A DNA stretch of 64,000 nucleotides from Streptomyces sp. RKAG290 (GCF_023701695.1 NZ_JAJOZC010000001.1:806001-870000), one strand, 5' to 3'. Shown: positions 34,604 through 45,133, counted from the stretch's first letter. The notes: generated from the sequence alone by a model not told the origin. Numbers and translations are program-made.

Positions 34604-36214
34604 TCAGGACGGGCGGAAGTTCTCCCGCAGTTCGATCTTCCGGACCTTGCCGCTGACCGTCATCGGGAAGGCGTCGAGAATCCGCAGCAGGCGCGGGACC
34701 TTGTAGTGCGACAGCTGCCCGCGGCAGAACTCCGTGATCTCCTCCAGCGCCGGCGGGTCCGCCGGGTCGGCGGGAATGACGCAGGCCAGGATCTCCTCGC
34801 CGTACCTCTCGTCCGGCACCCCCACCACCTGCACGTCCGCGATCTTGGGGTGGCCGTAGAGGAACTCCTCGATCTCGCGCGGGTAGACGTTCTCACCACC
34901 GCGGATGATCATGTCCTTGATCCGGCCGACGATCTGCACGTAGCCGTCCTCCCGCATCACCGCGAGGTCGCCGGTGTGCATCCAGCGGCCCGCGTCGATC
35001 ACTTCGGCGGTCCGCTCGGGCTGTTCCCAGTAGCCGAGCATCACGCTGTAGCCGCGGGTGCAGAGCTCGCCCGACGCACCGCGCTCCAGCGTCACCCCGG
35101 TCGCCGGGTCGACGACCTTGACCTCGATGTGCGGCATCACCCGGCCGACGGTGCCGGTGCGCCGCTCCAGGTCGTCGTCCCGGCGGGTCTGGGTGGAGAC
35201 CGGGGAGGTCTCCGTCATCCCGTAACAGATGGACACCTCGTCCATGTGCATCTCGGCGACCACCCGCTTCATCACCTCGACCGGGCAGGGCGATCCGGCC
35301 ATGATGCCGGTGCGCAGGGAGGAGAGGTCGTACGAGGCGAAGCCGGGGAGGTTCAGCTCCGCGATGAACATGGTGGGGACCCCGTAGAGCGAGGTGCAGC
35401 GCTCCTGCTGGACGGCGGCCAGCACGGCAGCGGGTTCGAACGCGGGGGCCGGGATCACGATGCAGGCGCCGTGGGAGGTGATGCCGAGGTTGCCCATGAC
35501 CATGCCGAAGCAGTGGTAGAAGGGGACCGGCAGACAGACCCGGTCCAGCTCGGTGTAGGCGACCAGCTCTCCCACGAAGTAGCCGTTGTTGAGGATGTTG
35601 TGGTGGGAGAGGGTGGCTCCCTTGGGAAAGCCCGTGGTGCCCGAGGTGTACTGGATGTTGATTGGGTCGTCGCAGGACAACTCCGCCTCGCGCACGGCGA
35701 GTTGTTCGGGGGTGACCGATCCGGCGACGGCGGTCAGCTCGTCCCAGGAAGGGGCGCCGATGTAGTGCACGGCGCGCAGTGCGGGGCAGTTGGCGCGGAC
35801 CTCGTCGACCAGGGCCCGGTAGTCGCTGGTGCGGTGCGAGAGCGAGGAGACCAGCAGCGAGATCCCGGCCTGCTTCAGTACGTACTCCAGCTCGTGCGCC
35901 CGGTACGCGGGGTTGATGTTGACCATGACGGCGCCGATGCGGGCGGTGGCGTACTGGACGAGCACCCACTCGGGGCAGTTGACCGCCCAGATGCCGACCC
36001 GGTCACCCTTGGCCACCCCCGACGCCATCAGCGCACGGGCCAGCTCCTCGACGTCCGCCCCGAATTCGGCGTAAGTCCAGCGCCGCCCCGAGGCCACGTC
36101 GACCAGTGCCTCGCGGTCCGCGAACGCGTCGAGCGCCCGGTCGAGGTTGCGTCCGATGGTGTCGCCGAGCAGGGCCGTGGTGCCGGTGCCGTGGGCGTAG
36201 GAGAGCCCGGTCAT
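34604..36214 (-). CDS. AMP-binding acyl-CoA ligase (FadD-like)
   Basis: 536-residue adenylate-forming ligase that activates a carboxylic acid to its CoA thioester. The AMP motif reads [20 protein letters not shown] (split at TSGTTG), the adenine motif YGMTETSP, the hinge and catalytic blocks [31 protein letters not shown] and the C-terminal Lys in [15 protein letters not shown] 36214 overlaps the upstream ligase stop (ATGA). Medium- to long-chain fatty acid is the likely substrate class. It is coupled to a second, different ligase, with a GAF-LuxR regulator divergent from the pair. Confidence 0.92.
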   Translation of the reverse strand: MTGLSYAHGTGTTALLGDTIGRNLDRALDAFADREALVDVASGRRWTYAEFGADVEELARALMASGVAKGDRVGIWAVNCPEWVLVQYATARIGAVMVNINPAYRAHELEYVLKQAGISLLVSSLSHRTSDYRALVDEVRANCPALRAVHYIGAPSWDELTAVAGSVTPEQLAVREAELSCDDPINIQYTSGTTGFPKGATLSHHNILNNGYFVGELVAYTELDRVCLPVPFYHCFGMVMGNLGITSHGACIVIPAPAFEPAAVLAAVQQERCTSLYGVPTMFIAELNLPGFASYDLSSLRTGIMAGSPCPVEVMKRVVAEMHMDEVSICYGMTETSPVSTQTRRDDDLERRTGTVGRVMPHIEVKVVDPATGVTLERGASGELCTRGYSVMLGYWEQPERTAEVIDAGRWMHTGDLAVMREDGYVQIVGRIKDMIIRGGENVYPREIEEFLYGHPKIADVQVVGVPDERYGEEILACVIPADPADPPALEEITEFCRGQLSHYKVPRLLRILDAFPMTVSGKVRKIELRENFRPS

Positions 36215-37887
36215 GTCAGGTCCCCCTCGGCGTACTCGGTGCCCGCGCCCCGGGCCGTGGCCTCGCGCAGCTCGATCCGGCGGATCTTGCCGGAGACGGT
36301 CTTGGGCAGCTCGGCGAACTCCAGCCGCCGGATCCGCTTGTACGGGGCGAGGACGGCGCGGGAGTGGGCGAAGAGCGCCTTGGCCGTCTCGGGGCCGGGC
36401 TCCCAGCCCTCGGCGAGCACGACGTACGCCTTCGGCACGGCGAGCCGTACCGGGTCCGGGGCCGGCACGACCGCGGCCTCGGCGACGGCCTCGTGCTCCA
36501 GCAGGGCGCTCTCCAGCTCGAACGGCGAGATCTTGTAGTCGGAGGCCTTGAAGACGTCGTCGGCGCGGCCGATGTAGGTGATGTAGCCCTCCTCGTCGCG
36601 CGAGCCGATGTCCCCGGTGCGGTAGTAGCCGCCGGCCATGGCCTCGGCCGTACGGTCCGGGTCGCCGTGGTAGCCGGTCATCAGACCGACCGGGTGGGCC
36701 GACAGGTCGAGGGAGATCTCTCCCTCGACGGCGCCGGGCTCCCCGCTGACCGGGTCGAGCAGGACGACCTTGAAGCCGGGGCTGGGACGCCCCATGGAGC
36801 CGGGCTTCAGCACCTGGCCGGGGGTGTTGGCGACCTGGACGGCCGTCTCCGTCTGGCCGAAGCCGTCCCGGATGGTGACGCCCCAGGCGCGCCGGACCGT
36901 CTCGATGACCTCCGGGTTGAGCGGTTCGCCCGCCGCGACGACCTCGCGCGGCGGGGTCTTCAGCTGGGAGAGGTCGGCCTGGATGAGCATCCGCCAGACG
37001 GTGGGCGGCGCGCAGAAGCTGGTGATGGCGGAGCGGTCCATCTCGGCCATCAGCCGGGCCGCGTCGAAGCGGGTGTAGTTGAAGATGAAGACGGTCGCCT
37101 CGGCGCTCCACGGGGCGAAGAGGTTGGACCAGGCGTGCTTGGCCCAGCCGGGCGAGGAGATGTTGAGGTGGACGTCGCCTGGCTTCAGCCCGATCCAGTA
37201 CATCGTCGACAAGTGGCCCACGGGGTAGGAGACATGGGTGTGCTCGACGAGTTTGGGACTGGCGGTCGTGCCCGAGGTGAAGTAGAGCATCAGAGGTTCG
37301 TCGGCGTCGGTCTCGCGGTCCGCCGTGAAGGTCTTCGGCTGCTCGTCCGCGCCGGTGTAGGAGAGCCAGCCGGCGGTGTCCGCCCCGACGCAGATCCGGG
37401 TGTAGCCGCCGGGCACCTCGTCGAACTTGGCGGTGTCGGCGTCCCGGACCAGCACATGGCGGACCCGGCCGCGCTCGACCCGGTCGCGCAGGTCGGCCGG
37501 GCCCAGCAGCGGGGTCGCCGGGATGACGACGGCGCGCAGCTTCATCGCGGCGAGGGCGGTCTCCCACAGCTCGGCCTGGTTGCCGAGCATGACGAGGATC
37601 CGGTCGCCCTCCCGTACGCCCTGCGCGCGCAGCCAGTTCGCGGCCTGGTTGGAGCGGGCCGACATCTCGGCGAAGGACATCTCTGTGCGTGCGCCGTCCT
37701 CCTCCACGATGTGCAGGGCGGTGCGGTCGTTGTCCTGCGCGATGACGTCGAACCAGTCCAGCGCCCAGTTGAAGTGGTCGCTGCGGGGCCAGCGGAAACC
37801 CTCGTAGGCCGCGCCGTAGTCCTCGCGGTGCCGCAGCAGAAAGTCCCGGGCGGCCCGGAACGTCTCCGTCGCACTGGTTGCCGACAT
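36211..37887 (-). CDS. AMP-binding acyl-CoA synthetase (medium-chain/acetyl-CoA synthetase-like)
   Basis: 558-residue adenylate-forming enzyme more like the ACSM/acetyl-CoA synthetase branch than its neighbour. It starts with [19 protein letters not shown]. The AMP motif is [18 protein letters not shown], followed by [17 protein letters not shown] and the adenine motif DGFGQTETA. The C-terminal domain has [36 protein letters not shown] and the catalytic Lys in [15 protein letters not shown] 37887 follows GAGGAGGGCAC. It is first in the two-ligase operon. Substrate could be a short or medium acyl or aromatic acid. Confidence 0.92.
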   Translation of the reverse strand: MSATSATETFRAARDFLLRHREDYGAAYEGFRWPRSDHFNWALDWFDVIAQDNDRTALHIVEEDGARTEMSFAEMSARSNQAANWLRAQGVREGDRILVMLGNQAELWETALAAMKLRAVVIPATPLLGPADLRDRVERGRVRHVLVRDADTAKFDEVPGGYTRICVGADTAGWLSYTGADEQPKTFTADRETDADEPLMLYFTSGTTASPKLVEHTHVSYPVGHLSTMYWIGLKPGDVHLNISSPGWAKHAWSNLFAPWSAEATVFIFNYTRFDAARLMAEMDRSAITSFCAPPTVWRMLIQADLSQLKTPPREVVAAGEPLNPEVIETVRRAWGVTIRDGFGQTETAVQVANTPGQVLKPGSMGRPSPGFKVVLLDPVSGEPGAVEGEISLDLSAHPVGLMTGYHGDPDRTAEAMAGGYYRTGDIGSRDEEGYITYIGRADDVFKASDYKISPFELESALLEHEAVAEAAVVPAPDPVRLAVPKAYVVLAEGWEPGPETAKALFAHSRAVLAPYKRIRRLEFAELPKTVSGKIRRIELREATARGAGTEYAEGDLT

Positions 37888-38016
37888 GTGCCCTCCTCAT
37901 TGCGGACCGGACCGGTCTCTTAACATGATGTAAACAGTGACCCAGGTCTCACCACCCCCGAACGGGGGTGCTGCGGGGAGGGCTGAACCCGCGGGGCCGG
38001 GCAGAGAGGCGTCATC

Positions 38017-38859
38017 GTGCCGGAATCCGTCGATGCGGTCGAGATGCAAGCCGCGCTGCTGCGGCTGCGCCGGACGAGCGGACTGCCCGTGGCGTTCGGA
38101 GGGCTGCTCTCCGACACCCGCCACGCCAGGATCGCCGAGCTGAACGGGGCGCACACCACGGCTCTGCGCGGGCTCGTGATCTCGGCGGGCAGCGGACTCG
38201 GCGGCAAGTCCATCGCACTGTCCCGGCCCTGCGCGGTGACCGACTACCACTCCTCGCGCCACATCAGCCACGAGTACGACACGGCCGTGGCCGCCGAGGG
38301 CCTGCGCTCGGTGGTCGCCGTTCCCGTCGTCGTCCGGCGCAAGGTGCGGGGCGTGCTGTACGGGGCGCTGCGCGAGCCCCTCACGCTCGGGGACCGCACC
38401 TTCGACGCGGCTGTCGCGGCGGCCCGCGACGTGGAGCAGGCGCTGGCCGTCCGGGACGAGGTGCAGCAGCTGCTCTCCGTGACCCGCGAGGAGGTGACCG
38501 ACCCGCGGACCGCCCCCGGGGCCTGGGAGGACGTCCGCGAGGCGCACCGCGAACTGCGCGCCCTGGTGCCCAAGGTCCTCGACCCGGCGCTGCGCGACGA
38601 GCTGCTCACGGTGTGCGGGCGGCTCGCGTCCGCGGCGGGCACCCGGGTGCCCAGGGAGCGGGAGGTCCAGCTGGCGCCGCGCGAGGTCGACGTCCTCGCC
38701 TGTGTCGCGGCGGGCGCGACGAACGCGGTGGCGGCGGACCGGCTCGGGCTGCGGCCGGAGACGGTGAAGGGGTATCTGCGCGCGGCGATGCGCAAGCTCG
38801 GTGCGCACACCCGGCTGGAGGCGGTCGTCGCGGCCCGGCGGGCGGGGCTGCTGCCGTAG
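38017..38859 (+). CDS. GAF-LuxR transcriptional regulator
   Basis: 280-residue regulator. Residues about 15-150 form a GAF-like sensor (LPVAFGGLLSDT, LGGKSIALSRPCAVTDY, VVAVPVVVRRKVRGVLYGAL). A C-terminal LuxR-type HTH occupies about 225-275 (LAPREVDVLACVAAGATNAV, LGLRPETVKGYLRAAMRKL). GTG 38017 follows AGAGAGGCGTCATC. It is divergent from the acyl-CoA ligase pair across a 129-base spacer, so control of that operon by an acyl or aromatic ligand is a fair inference. This layout (GAF-LuxR beside CoA ligases) recurs in actinomycetes. Confidence 0.85.
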   Translation: MPESVDAVEMQAALLRLRRTSGLPVAFGGLLSDTRHARIAELNGAHTTALRGLVISAGSGLGGKSIALSRPCAVTDYHSSRHISHEYDTAVAAEGLRSVVAVPVVVRRKVRGVLYGALREPLTLGDRTFDAAVAAARDVEQALAVRDEVQQLLSVTREEVTDPRTAPGAWEDVREAHRELRALVPKVLDPALRDELLTVCGRLASAAGTRVPREREVQLAPREVDVLACVAAGATNAVAADRLGLRPETVKGYLRAAMRKLGAHTRLEAVVAARRAGLLP

Positions 38860-38903
38860 GGTCTTTCGATCCGAACGAGAGGCCCTGGTCAGGGCGGCGG
38901 CCG

Positions 38904-40057
38904 TCAGCCGAAGTCGAGGAACTCGGCGAAGCGGATGTCGTATCCGCTGCCGTCGGTGGTGGCCCGCGTCATCACCCGGAGCATGGCCACGGCCTCCTCG
39001 GTGACGGCGTCGCGCTCGGCCGCGCCGAGCCGGCGCAGCCCCTGCACGGTGACAACCGTCGGCGCGCCGCCCCGTCCCGCGTCCAGCCGCCAGAGCGCGG
39101 CGAGGAAGCCGTCGACCAGCACGCTCCCGTAGGTCTGGTTGCCCACGCCGTTGCGCCCCTTGAACCGTGGCGGGATGACGCGGGTGCGGTCCGCGTGGCC
39201 GAGCAGCACGTTGTCGAACTCCGGCAGGAGGCGCGGCGGGGCGGGGGTGTCCTCGTCGGGGCGCGGGGCGTCGGGCAGGTCGAAGAGCTCGACGCCGTTC
39301 TCGTCCCTGAAGGTGACCAGTTGCGGGCGGAGCCGTTCGAAGACCTCCCGCAGCCGGGTCAGGCCGGCCCACATCTGCATGTCCTTCACCGAAGCGGGCC
39401 CGAAGGCGCCGAGGTAGCGCAGCACGGTGGCGTCGGGCGCGGGCACCGGCCCGGAGGTCCGGCCGAGCCAGTGCTCGGCGGTGGTCAGTGCGACCTGGCC
39501 GCTCTTTCCCCACACCCCCGCGGGGTGACCTGGACCAGTGGCAGCACACAGCGGGCGGCCACGGTCAGCGCCTGCGGGTCCGCCTCCGGCCACTCGGTGA
39601 GCAGCGTCTCGCGGATCTCCTTCGGAGTGCGGGGCGCCTCCTCCAGGTACGCCCTGGCGAGGTCCCGCAGCCGGTCCAGGTCCACGCCCACGAGCCGCTT
39701 CCGGAACATCCTCAGCTCCCGGTCGCGGGCCGCCTGGACGAGGGGGCGCAGGCTGAGGGCGTCGTCCGCGGTGTGGGTGTGGATGGTGGAGCGCAGCGTG
39801 ACGATGCGGACCACCTCGCGGGACTCCATCAGCGCGGCGAGCTCGGCCGGGTCGAACCCCTCCAGCCTGGCCAGGAGCTGGTAGTACGGCGGCTTGGTGT
39901 TCTGCGCCTGGAGTCCGACGAGGTGCGCCACCGCGTCCCTGGCGGACATCGCGCCGCGGCGCAGCAGCAGTTGGCGCTCCAGGGTCGCGCGCCCGAGGGC
40001 CCGCGGCGAGAGCACTGCGGGGACGGCAGCTGCGGAGGTCTTCTTCTTCACGGCCAT
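38904..40057 (-). CDS. Winged-helix DNA-binding protein, AlkX/YcaQ-like (frameshifted here)
   Basis: About 384 residues after repair, of the HTH_42 winged-helix family that includes DNA glycosylases acting on alkylated or crosslinked DNA. The N-terminal part has LQAQNTKPPYYQLLARLEGF and VVRIVTLRSTIHTHTADDAL. The C-terminal part has VWGKSGQVALTTAEHWLG, LPEFDNVLLGHADRTRVI and VLVDGFLAALWRLD. The frames meet at the C5 run 39515-39519; one added base gives VQVTPRGVWGKSGQVAL. The start is taken as ATG 40057; a GTG three codons upstream is possible and neither has a clear ribosome site. Whether it is a glycosylase depends on catalytic residues I cannot assign with certainty. Confidence 0.8.
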
Positions 40058-40190
40058 GGTAGGCACGCTACGCGGCCATGCGGCCGGATCCTGTCCTGAT
40101 TGCGCAGCCCCGCTCGCACCTGTCGTGGGCCGCCATGCCGCAGGGCGGCGGGACCCGGGTTCGGGCGGCCGCCGCCCGCATCATGGACCG

Positions 40191-41072
40191 GTGATCAGCG
40201 TCCTGTTCGCCGTCCTGACCGCCCTCAGCAACGGCGCCGCCTCCGTCCTGCAGCGCCGCGCCGCCCTCAACGTCCCCGACAGCGAAGCGATGCGGGTGTC
40301 GCTGATCGGCCATCTGCTGCGCCAGAAGGTGTGGCTCGCGGGGATCGCCCTGGTGGTCGTCGCGGCCGTCTGCCAGGCGGTGGCGCTGGCCACCGGGCCG
40401 ATCGCGGTGGTCCAGCCGATCTTCGTGATCGAACTGCCCGCGACGCTGCTCATGGCGGGGTTCGTGATGCGGGTGCGGCTGCCCCGGGCGGTCTGGTTCT
40501 CGGTGGCCGCCGTGACGGCCGGGCTGGCCCTCGGCATGGCCTCGGCCGCACCGGGCGGCGGCACCGCGACGGTGCACGGGGCGGCCTGGATTCCGGCACT
40601 GCTCCTGACCGGCCTCTTCGAGGCGGCCCTGATCGCGGGGGCGCTCGCCACCCGCGGCAACCCCCGGGCCGCCCTGCTCGGCCTGGCCGCCGCCGCCGGG
40701 TACGCGCTCACCGCGGCGCTCATGAAGGACGCCATGGCGCGGCTCAGCGACGGTGACGGGGTGGTGGCGCTCCTCGGGTCCTGGCAGCTCTACGCCACCG
40801 CCACGGCGGGCGTCGGCGCGCTCTTCCTCCTCCAGAACGCCCTCCAGGCGGGCACGCTGGTGGCGGTCCAGCCGTGCCTGACCCTGGGCGACGCCATGAT
40901 CAGCGTCCTGTACGGGGTGACCCTGTTCGGCGAGGAGCTGCGCACCGGCTGGTGGCTGGTCCCCGAACTGCTGGCGCTCGCCCTGATCGCCGCGGGCTGT
41001 GTCGAACTGGCGCGTTCACCGCTGGCCTCCGGCAACGCCACGGCCCCGTCCCGTGTGCGCCGGGTGAAGTGA
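40191..41072 (+). CDS. DMT superfamily transporter (EamA-like)
   Basis: 293-residue membrane protein with about ten hydrophobic segments arranged as two repeats of five, the EamA/DMT pattern. It begins VISVLFAVLTALSNGAASVL and contains GPIAVVQPIFVIELPATLLM and the second-repeat VAVQPCLTLGDAMISVLYGV. GTG 40191 was chosen because no ATG is in frame nearby. It is divergent from the winged-helix gene. Such proteins export metabolites or drugs in Streptomyces; substrate unknown. Confidence 0.85.
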   Translation: MISVLFAVLTALSNGAASVLQRRAALNVPDSEAMRVSLIGHLLRQKVWLAGIALVVVAAVCQAVALATGPIAVVQPIFVIELPATLLMAGFVMRVRLPRAVWFSVAAVTAGLALGMASAAPGGGTATVHGAAWIPALLLTGLFEAALIAGALATRGNPRAALLGLAAAAGYALTAALMKDAMARLSDGDGVVALLGSWQLYATATAGVGALFLLQNALQAGTLVAVQPCLTLGDAMISVLYGVTLFGEELRTGWWLVPELLALALIAAGCVELARSPLASGNATAPSRVRRVK

Positions 41073-41125
41073 CCACTGGGCGTACAGGACGGGGCCGGGT
41101 CAAGGAACTCGCTTCCGGCTGCCGC

Positions 41126-41710
41126 CTACTTGCTCACGGCGAAACGCATCAGGGCCTGCTCGTCGCCCTGCTTGATCTTGCCGGTCTCGTTGATCACCTC
41201 GAGCTTCCAGCTCCCGCCGACGCGGAACGCCTTGGCCACGGCGCAGCCGTTGTCGTTGCTGAGCAGGCTCGGCCAGATGTCGGCGACCTGCTGGGTGGTG
41301 CCGCCCGTCGCGTCGTAGACCTTGAAGCTGATGTTGCGCGCGCTCTGGAAGGAGCTGTGCTTCTTGTACGCGGCGGCGATGAAGACGATGGAGGTGATGT
41401 TGGTCGGCACCCGGCCGAAGTCGACGGTCACGGTCTCGTCGTCGCCGTCACCACGCCCGGTCTGGTTGTCGCCGCTGTGCGCCAGCGAGCCGTTGCCCAG
41501 CGGGTCCAGGGAGTCCAGCCCGGCCAGTCGCACCGGCTCCGCGCCCTGCATCGCGATGGCGATGAGGTCGAGGTCGGTGCCCTTCTTCTGGCGGAGCTTC
41601 CCGATCAGGCCGCCACTGGCGCCGACAGTCGGATCCCAGGACACCCCGATGGACAGATGGGTCACCCCGTCCAGATCCGCCGGGCCGTCTTCCTTCTTCA
41701 ACGTGATCAT
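41126..41710 (-). CDS. TerD family protein
   Basis: 194-residue calcium-binding stress protein of the TerD/CABP family. The sequence has the classic SIGVSWDP start, DLDLIAIAMQG, SLAHSGDNQTGRGDGDDETV (acidic Ca-binding loop) and FGRVPTNITSIVFIAAAY. ATG 41710 follows GAGGATCACGC. It is a single gene convergent with the DMT transporter. No ter operon partners are near, as for many stand-alone TerD copies in Streptomyces, where they affect differentiation and stress tolerance. Confidence 0.94.
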   Translation of the reverse strand: MITLKKEDGPADLDGVTHLSIGVSWDPTVGASGGLIGKLRQKKGTDLDLIAIAMQGAEPVRLAGLDSLDPLGNGSLAHSGDNQTGRGDGDDETVTVDFGRVPTNITSIVFIAAAYKKHSSFQSARNISFKVYDATGGTTQQVADIWPSLLSNDNGCAVAKAFRVGGSWKLEVINETGKIKQGDEQALMRFAVSK

Positions 41711-41811
41711 GCGTGATCCTCTTCGTGGCGAGATTCCTACAGCTTGAGTGTGCCTGGTGTCCTCCGCATCCAGCCCACCAGGGGCAAAATTTCGACCAAG
41801 TGTTTGACGCC

Positions 41812-43077
41812 TCAAGATGAATTGTCCTGCCCCGGCACGATGTCTCCGGACGTGTCCACGTGATACGGGTCCGGGCGGTCCACGACTCCCCGGGCGCACA
41901 GGCGCTCGATGTCGGCGGGGCCGCGGCCCAGGCCGGCGAGGATCTGCGCGGTGTGCCGGCCCGCCGCCGGGACCGGGTCCATGCGCGGGGTGACCCCGCC
42001 GAGGTCCACCGGCGGCAGGAGCGCCTGCACCGGGCCCGGGGCGCCGGGCACGGAGATATCGCGCCAGCGCTCGCGCTCCGCGAGTGCCGGATGCTCAAGG
42101 AACTCCGCGACGGAGTTCACGCCGGCGTGGGCGATGCCCGCCGCCTCCAGGAGCTCCATGCCCTCCTCGCTGCCGAGGCGGGCGAACCGTGCGGCGACGA
42201 TCGCGTTGAGCTCCTCGCGGTGGGCGACCCGGTCCGGGCCGGTGGCGAACCGGGGCTCGTCGACGAGTTCCGGCCGGCCGAGGACGGTGGCGCACAGGGC
42301 GGCCCACTCCCGTTCGTTCTGGACGGAGAGCATCACGTCCTTGCCGTCCGCGGCGGTGAACGGGCCGTACGGGGCGATGGTGGCGTGCTGTGCGCCGACC
42401 CGCGGCGGCTGGGTGCCGCCGTAGCGCGTGTAGTACGCGGGCTGGCTCATCCACTCGGCGAGCGCGTCGAAGAGGGAGATCTCCACGGTGGGGGCCCGGC
42501 CGGTGGTGGCCCGGGTGAAGAGGGCGGACAGGATGCCGCTGTAGGCGTACATCCCGCCGGCGATGTCCGCGACGGAGATGCCCGAGCGGGCGGGTTCGTC
42601 GGGCGAGCCGGTGAGGGAGAGCAGCCCGGTCTGGCACTGGATCAGGAGGTCGTACGCCTTGCGTCCGGACCACGAACCGCTGGTGCCGTAGCCGCTGACC
42701 GTGCAGGGGATGAGGGAGGGGTGACGGGCCTGGAGCTCGGCCGCGCCCAGTCCCATCCGGTCGGCCGCGCCCGGGGCGAGGTTCTGCACGAACACATCGG
42801 CGCCGGCGAGGAGTTCGTCGAGGATCTCGCGCCCCTCGGGTGCTTTGAGATCCAGCGTCAGCGACTCCTTGGAGCGGTTGAGCCAGACGAAATAGCTCGC
42901 CTGGCCGTGCACGGTGGTGTCGTAGCGGCGGGCGAAGTCACCGCCGCCGGGACGCTCGACCTTGATGACGCGGGCGCCGAGGTCGGCCAGCTGACGGGTG
43001 GCGAAGGGCGCCGCGACAGCCTGTTCCAGGCTGACGACGGTGATGCCCGCGAGCGGAAGCGGAAACGGTGGGGTCAT
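41812..43077 (-). CDS. Family III CoA-transferase (CaiB/BaiF)
   Basis: 421-residue CoA-transferase of the CaiB/BaiF family, moving CoA between carboxylic acids. Visible features are LEQAVAAPFATRQLADLGARV, the CoA-binding WLNRSKESLTLDL, NLAPGAADRMGLG and the SGISVADIAGGMYAYSGIL block with the catalytic Asp. ATG 43077 follows GGGAGGATGTGGCC; the in-frame GTG two codons upstream is too close to the site. It stands alone beside a small DUF6296 gene. Formyl-, succinyl- or other acyl-CoA specificity cannot be read from sequence. Confidence 0.92.
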   Translation of the reverse strand: MTPPFPLPLAGITVVSLEQAVAAPFATRQLADLGARVIKVERPGGGDFARRYDTTVHGQASYFVWLNRSKESLTLDLKAPEGREILDELLAGADVFVQNLAPGAADRMGLGAAELQARHPSLIPCTVSGYGTSGSWSGRKAYDLLIQCQTGLLSLTGSPDEPARSGISVADIAGGMYAYSGILSALFTRATTGRAPTVEISLFDALAEWMSQPAYYTRYGGTQPPRVGAQHATIAPYGPFTAADGKDVMLSVQNEREWAALCATVLGRPELVDEPRFATGPDRVAHREELNAIVAARFARLGSEEGMELLEAAGIAHAGVNSVAEFLEHPALAERERWRDISVPGAPGPVQALLPPVDLGGVTPRMDPVPAAGRHTAQILAGLGRGPADIERLCARGVVDRPDPYHVDTSGDIVPGQDNSS

Positions 43078-43166
43078 GGCCACATCCTCCCGGGGCGTTC
43101 CTGCCGGGAGGATGCCGGTTCACCCGCGGGCGCGGCGGCTCACGGGCCCTTCGACGGGCCGCGGGC

Positions 43167-43397
43167 TCACACGGTCGGTTCCCGCACCACCAGCGGGGTG
43201 CCGAGGAGCTGGTGCCCGCCGCTGGCGAGCATGCGTACCTCGCCCCGCTCGCTGATCTCCGCGCGGACGATCCCGGTCTCGTCCTCGTATACCGGGTATC
43301 CGCCGGCGCCGGACCTGGCCGTCCGCCGGACGGTCACCGTGTCGTCCTGCACCGCGGACGACTGAAACACCAGCTGGTAGCTCTCCGGGTATTCCAT
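43167..43397 (-). CDS. DUF6296 family small protein
   Basis: 76-residue protein matching the Streptomyces DUF6296 pattern: MEYPESYQLVF start, DDTVTVRRTARSG, GGYPVYEDETGIVRAEIS and GEVRMLASGGHQLLG. ATG 43397 follows GGGAGAGGCGTC. It is predicted soluble, beta-rich and without a signal. Function is unknown. It lies 89 bases upstream of the CoA-transferase on the same strand. Confidence 0.8.
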   Translation of the reverse strand: MEYPESYQLVFQSSAVQDDTVTVRRTARSGAGGYPVYEDETGIVRAEISERGEVRMLASGGHQLLGTPLVVREPTV

Positions 43398-43632
43398 GAC
43401 GCCTCTCCCTGCCGGTCTCCCTGCGTGTGCGCTCTGCTTTGGCCAGCACCTTCCATCGTCTCTCAGACCGGCCGCACCCGCCCGCCGGAGCCGCACGGCT
43501 GCAGGCCCGCCCTCCGGCCACCTATCCTGAAGGGGTACGGGAAGTTCGAAGGCACTTGGGCTGTTATGCCGCCTTCTCCCGCGTCGTACGGTAGGCATGA
43601 CCGGGATCCCCGACATCGGGAAGGGACTCATC

Positions 43633-44085
43633 ATGAAGGATGCCGACCGGGGCGACGACGTCTACCAGCCCCAGCAGCCGGAGGCCTCTGACCCCGCCGA
43701 CCTGCTCGACGTGGAAGACACCCTGGACAACCGCCGCCTCACCGACGCCCTCGACGAGGGGTACTCCCCGCCCGAGCGGCCGTGGGCGGTGGAGGACCGG
43801 GGCACCACCGCGTCCGAGCAGCACAGCGGGGAGACGCTGGACAGCCGGCTGGCCCGGGAGCTGCCCGAGGCCGCCGACCCGGCCGGCGACGGCGTGGGCG
43901 ACAAGTCCGACGGGGACGGCGAGCCCTGGGACGCCGAGGTCGGGACCGTGCGCGCCGGACGGCTCACCCGGGAGCTGGACCTGGACGAGCCGGACAGCAT
44001 GGCGGGCGAGGACGTCGGCGTCGACGGAGCCGCGGCATCCGCCGAGGAAGCGGCCATGCACGTCATCGCGGACCCCCAGGCGTAG
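43633..44085 (+). CDS. DUF5709 domain protein
   Basis: 150-residue, highly acidic, low-complexity protein of the DUF5709 family (DDVYQPQQPEASDPADLLD, DALDEGYSPPERPWAVE, AASAEEAAMHVI). ATG 43633 follows GGGAAGGGACTCATC; an in-frame ATG 12 codons upstream lacks a site. It has no signal or membrane segment and is probably largely disordered. Function unknown. The upstream gap 43398-43632 shows no other gene. Confidence 0.85.
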   Translation: MKDADRGDDVYQPQQPEASDPADLLDVEDTLDNRRLTDALDEGYSPPERPWAVEDRGTTASEQHSGETLDSRLARELPEAADPAGDGVGDKSDGDGEPWDAEVGTVRAGRLTRELDLDEPDSMAGEDVGVDGAAASAEEAAMHVIADPQA

Positions 44086-44171
44086 CCGTCAGCGTGGTCA
44101 GGGGACCCGCCGCGCGCCCCCGGCCGCCCCCGGCCCGTCCGCGCGGCACCACCGGACCTTGGGAGAGCGAC

Positions 44172-45014
44172 ATGCCGTACATCACCGTCGGCCGGGAGAA
44201 CTCCGCCGACATCGAGCTGTACTACGAGGACCACGGGGCGGGCAGGCCCGTCGTCCTGATCCACGGGTTCCCGCTGAGCGGGGCGTCGTGGGAGAAGCAG
44301 CTCCCGGTCCTGCTCGGCGCCGGGTACCGCGTGATCACCTACGACCGGCGCGGCTTCGGCCGGTCGAGCAGGCCCACCACCGGATACGACTACGACACGT
44401 TCGCCGCGGACCTGAGCGCCGTACTGGAGACGCTCGACCTGGAGGACGTGGTGCTGACCGGGTTCTCCATGGGGACCGGGGAGGTCACCCGCTACCTCGG
44501 CAACCACGGCTCCCGGCGGGTCGGCCTGGCGGTGCTGGTGGCCCCCGTGCCGCCGTTCCTGCTGAAGGCGGACGACAACCCCGAAGGCGTCGACCAAAGC
44601 GTCTTCGACGGGATCATGAGCGCCATCGAGCGGGACCGGCCCGGCTATCTGACGGACTTCCTCGACGCCTTCAACAACACCGACAAGCTCGGCGGCACCA
44701 GGATCAGCGACCAGGCGCTGCGGCTCCAGTGGAACGTCGCGGCGGACGCCTCGGCCCACGCCACGCTGGCGTGCGTACCGACGTGGCTGACCGACTTCCG
44801 CGACGACCTGCCGAAGAACGACGTACCGACGCTGGTCGTGCAGGGCGACGAGGACCGCATCCTGCCCATCGACTCCACCGGGCGGCGGCTGCCGGACCTC
44901 ATCCGCGACAGCCGTCTGGTGGAGATCCCGGGCGGTCCGCACAACATCAGCTGGACCCATGCCGAGGAGCTGAACACCGCGCTGCTCGGGTTCCTGGACG
45001 AGCACCGTCGCTGA
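44172..45014 (+). CDS. Alpha/beta hydrolase (non-haem chloroperoxidase-like)
   Basis: 280-residue alpha/beta hydrolase close to bacterial cofactor-free haloperoxidases and esterases. Oxyanion region LIHGFPLSGASWEK, YDRRGFGRSSRP, nucleophile elbow GFSMGTGEV, Asp in QGDEDRILPID and catalytic His in GGPHNISWTH are all present in order. ATG 44172 follows GGGAGAGCGAC. No signal peptide. The natural reaction is unknown; perhydrolase activity is known for the family. Confidence 0.92.
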   Translation: MPYITVGRENSADIELYYEDHGAGRPVVLIHGFPLSGASWEKQLPVLLGAGYRVITYDRRGFGRSSRPTTGYDYDTFAADLSAVLETLDLEDVVLTGFSMGTGEVTRYLGNHGSRRVGLAVLVAPVPPFLLKADDNPEGVDQSVFDGIMSAIERDRPGYLTDFLDAFNNTDKLGGTRISDQALRLQWNVAADASAHATLACVPTWLTDFRDDLPKNDVPTLVVQGDEDRILPIDSTGRRLPDLIRDSRLVEIPGGPHNISWTHAEELNTALLGFLDEHRR

Positions 45015-45030
45015 CCGGCCCTGATCCCCT

Positions 45031-45061
45031 TACCCCGGAGGTAATCGACGCCTCCGGGGTA
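45031..45061 (+). terminator. Terminator after alpha/beta hydrolase
   Basis: TACCCCGGAGG (45031-45041) is exactly complementary to CCTCCGGGGTA (45051-45061) around a 9-base loop, 17 bases after the stop. Confidence 0.75.
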
Positions 45062-45133
45062 CGTCGGACATCGTGTTCCTCAGAAGGACAAGCGCACTCG
45101 GCCCCCGGCCGGGGCCGACGAGAGGACCGCACG

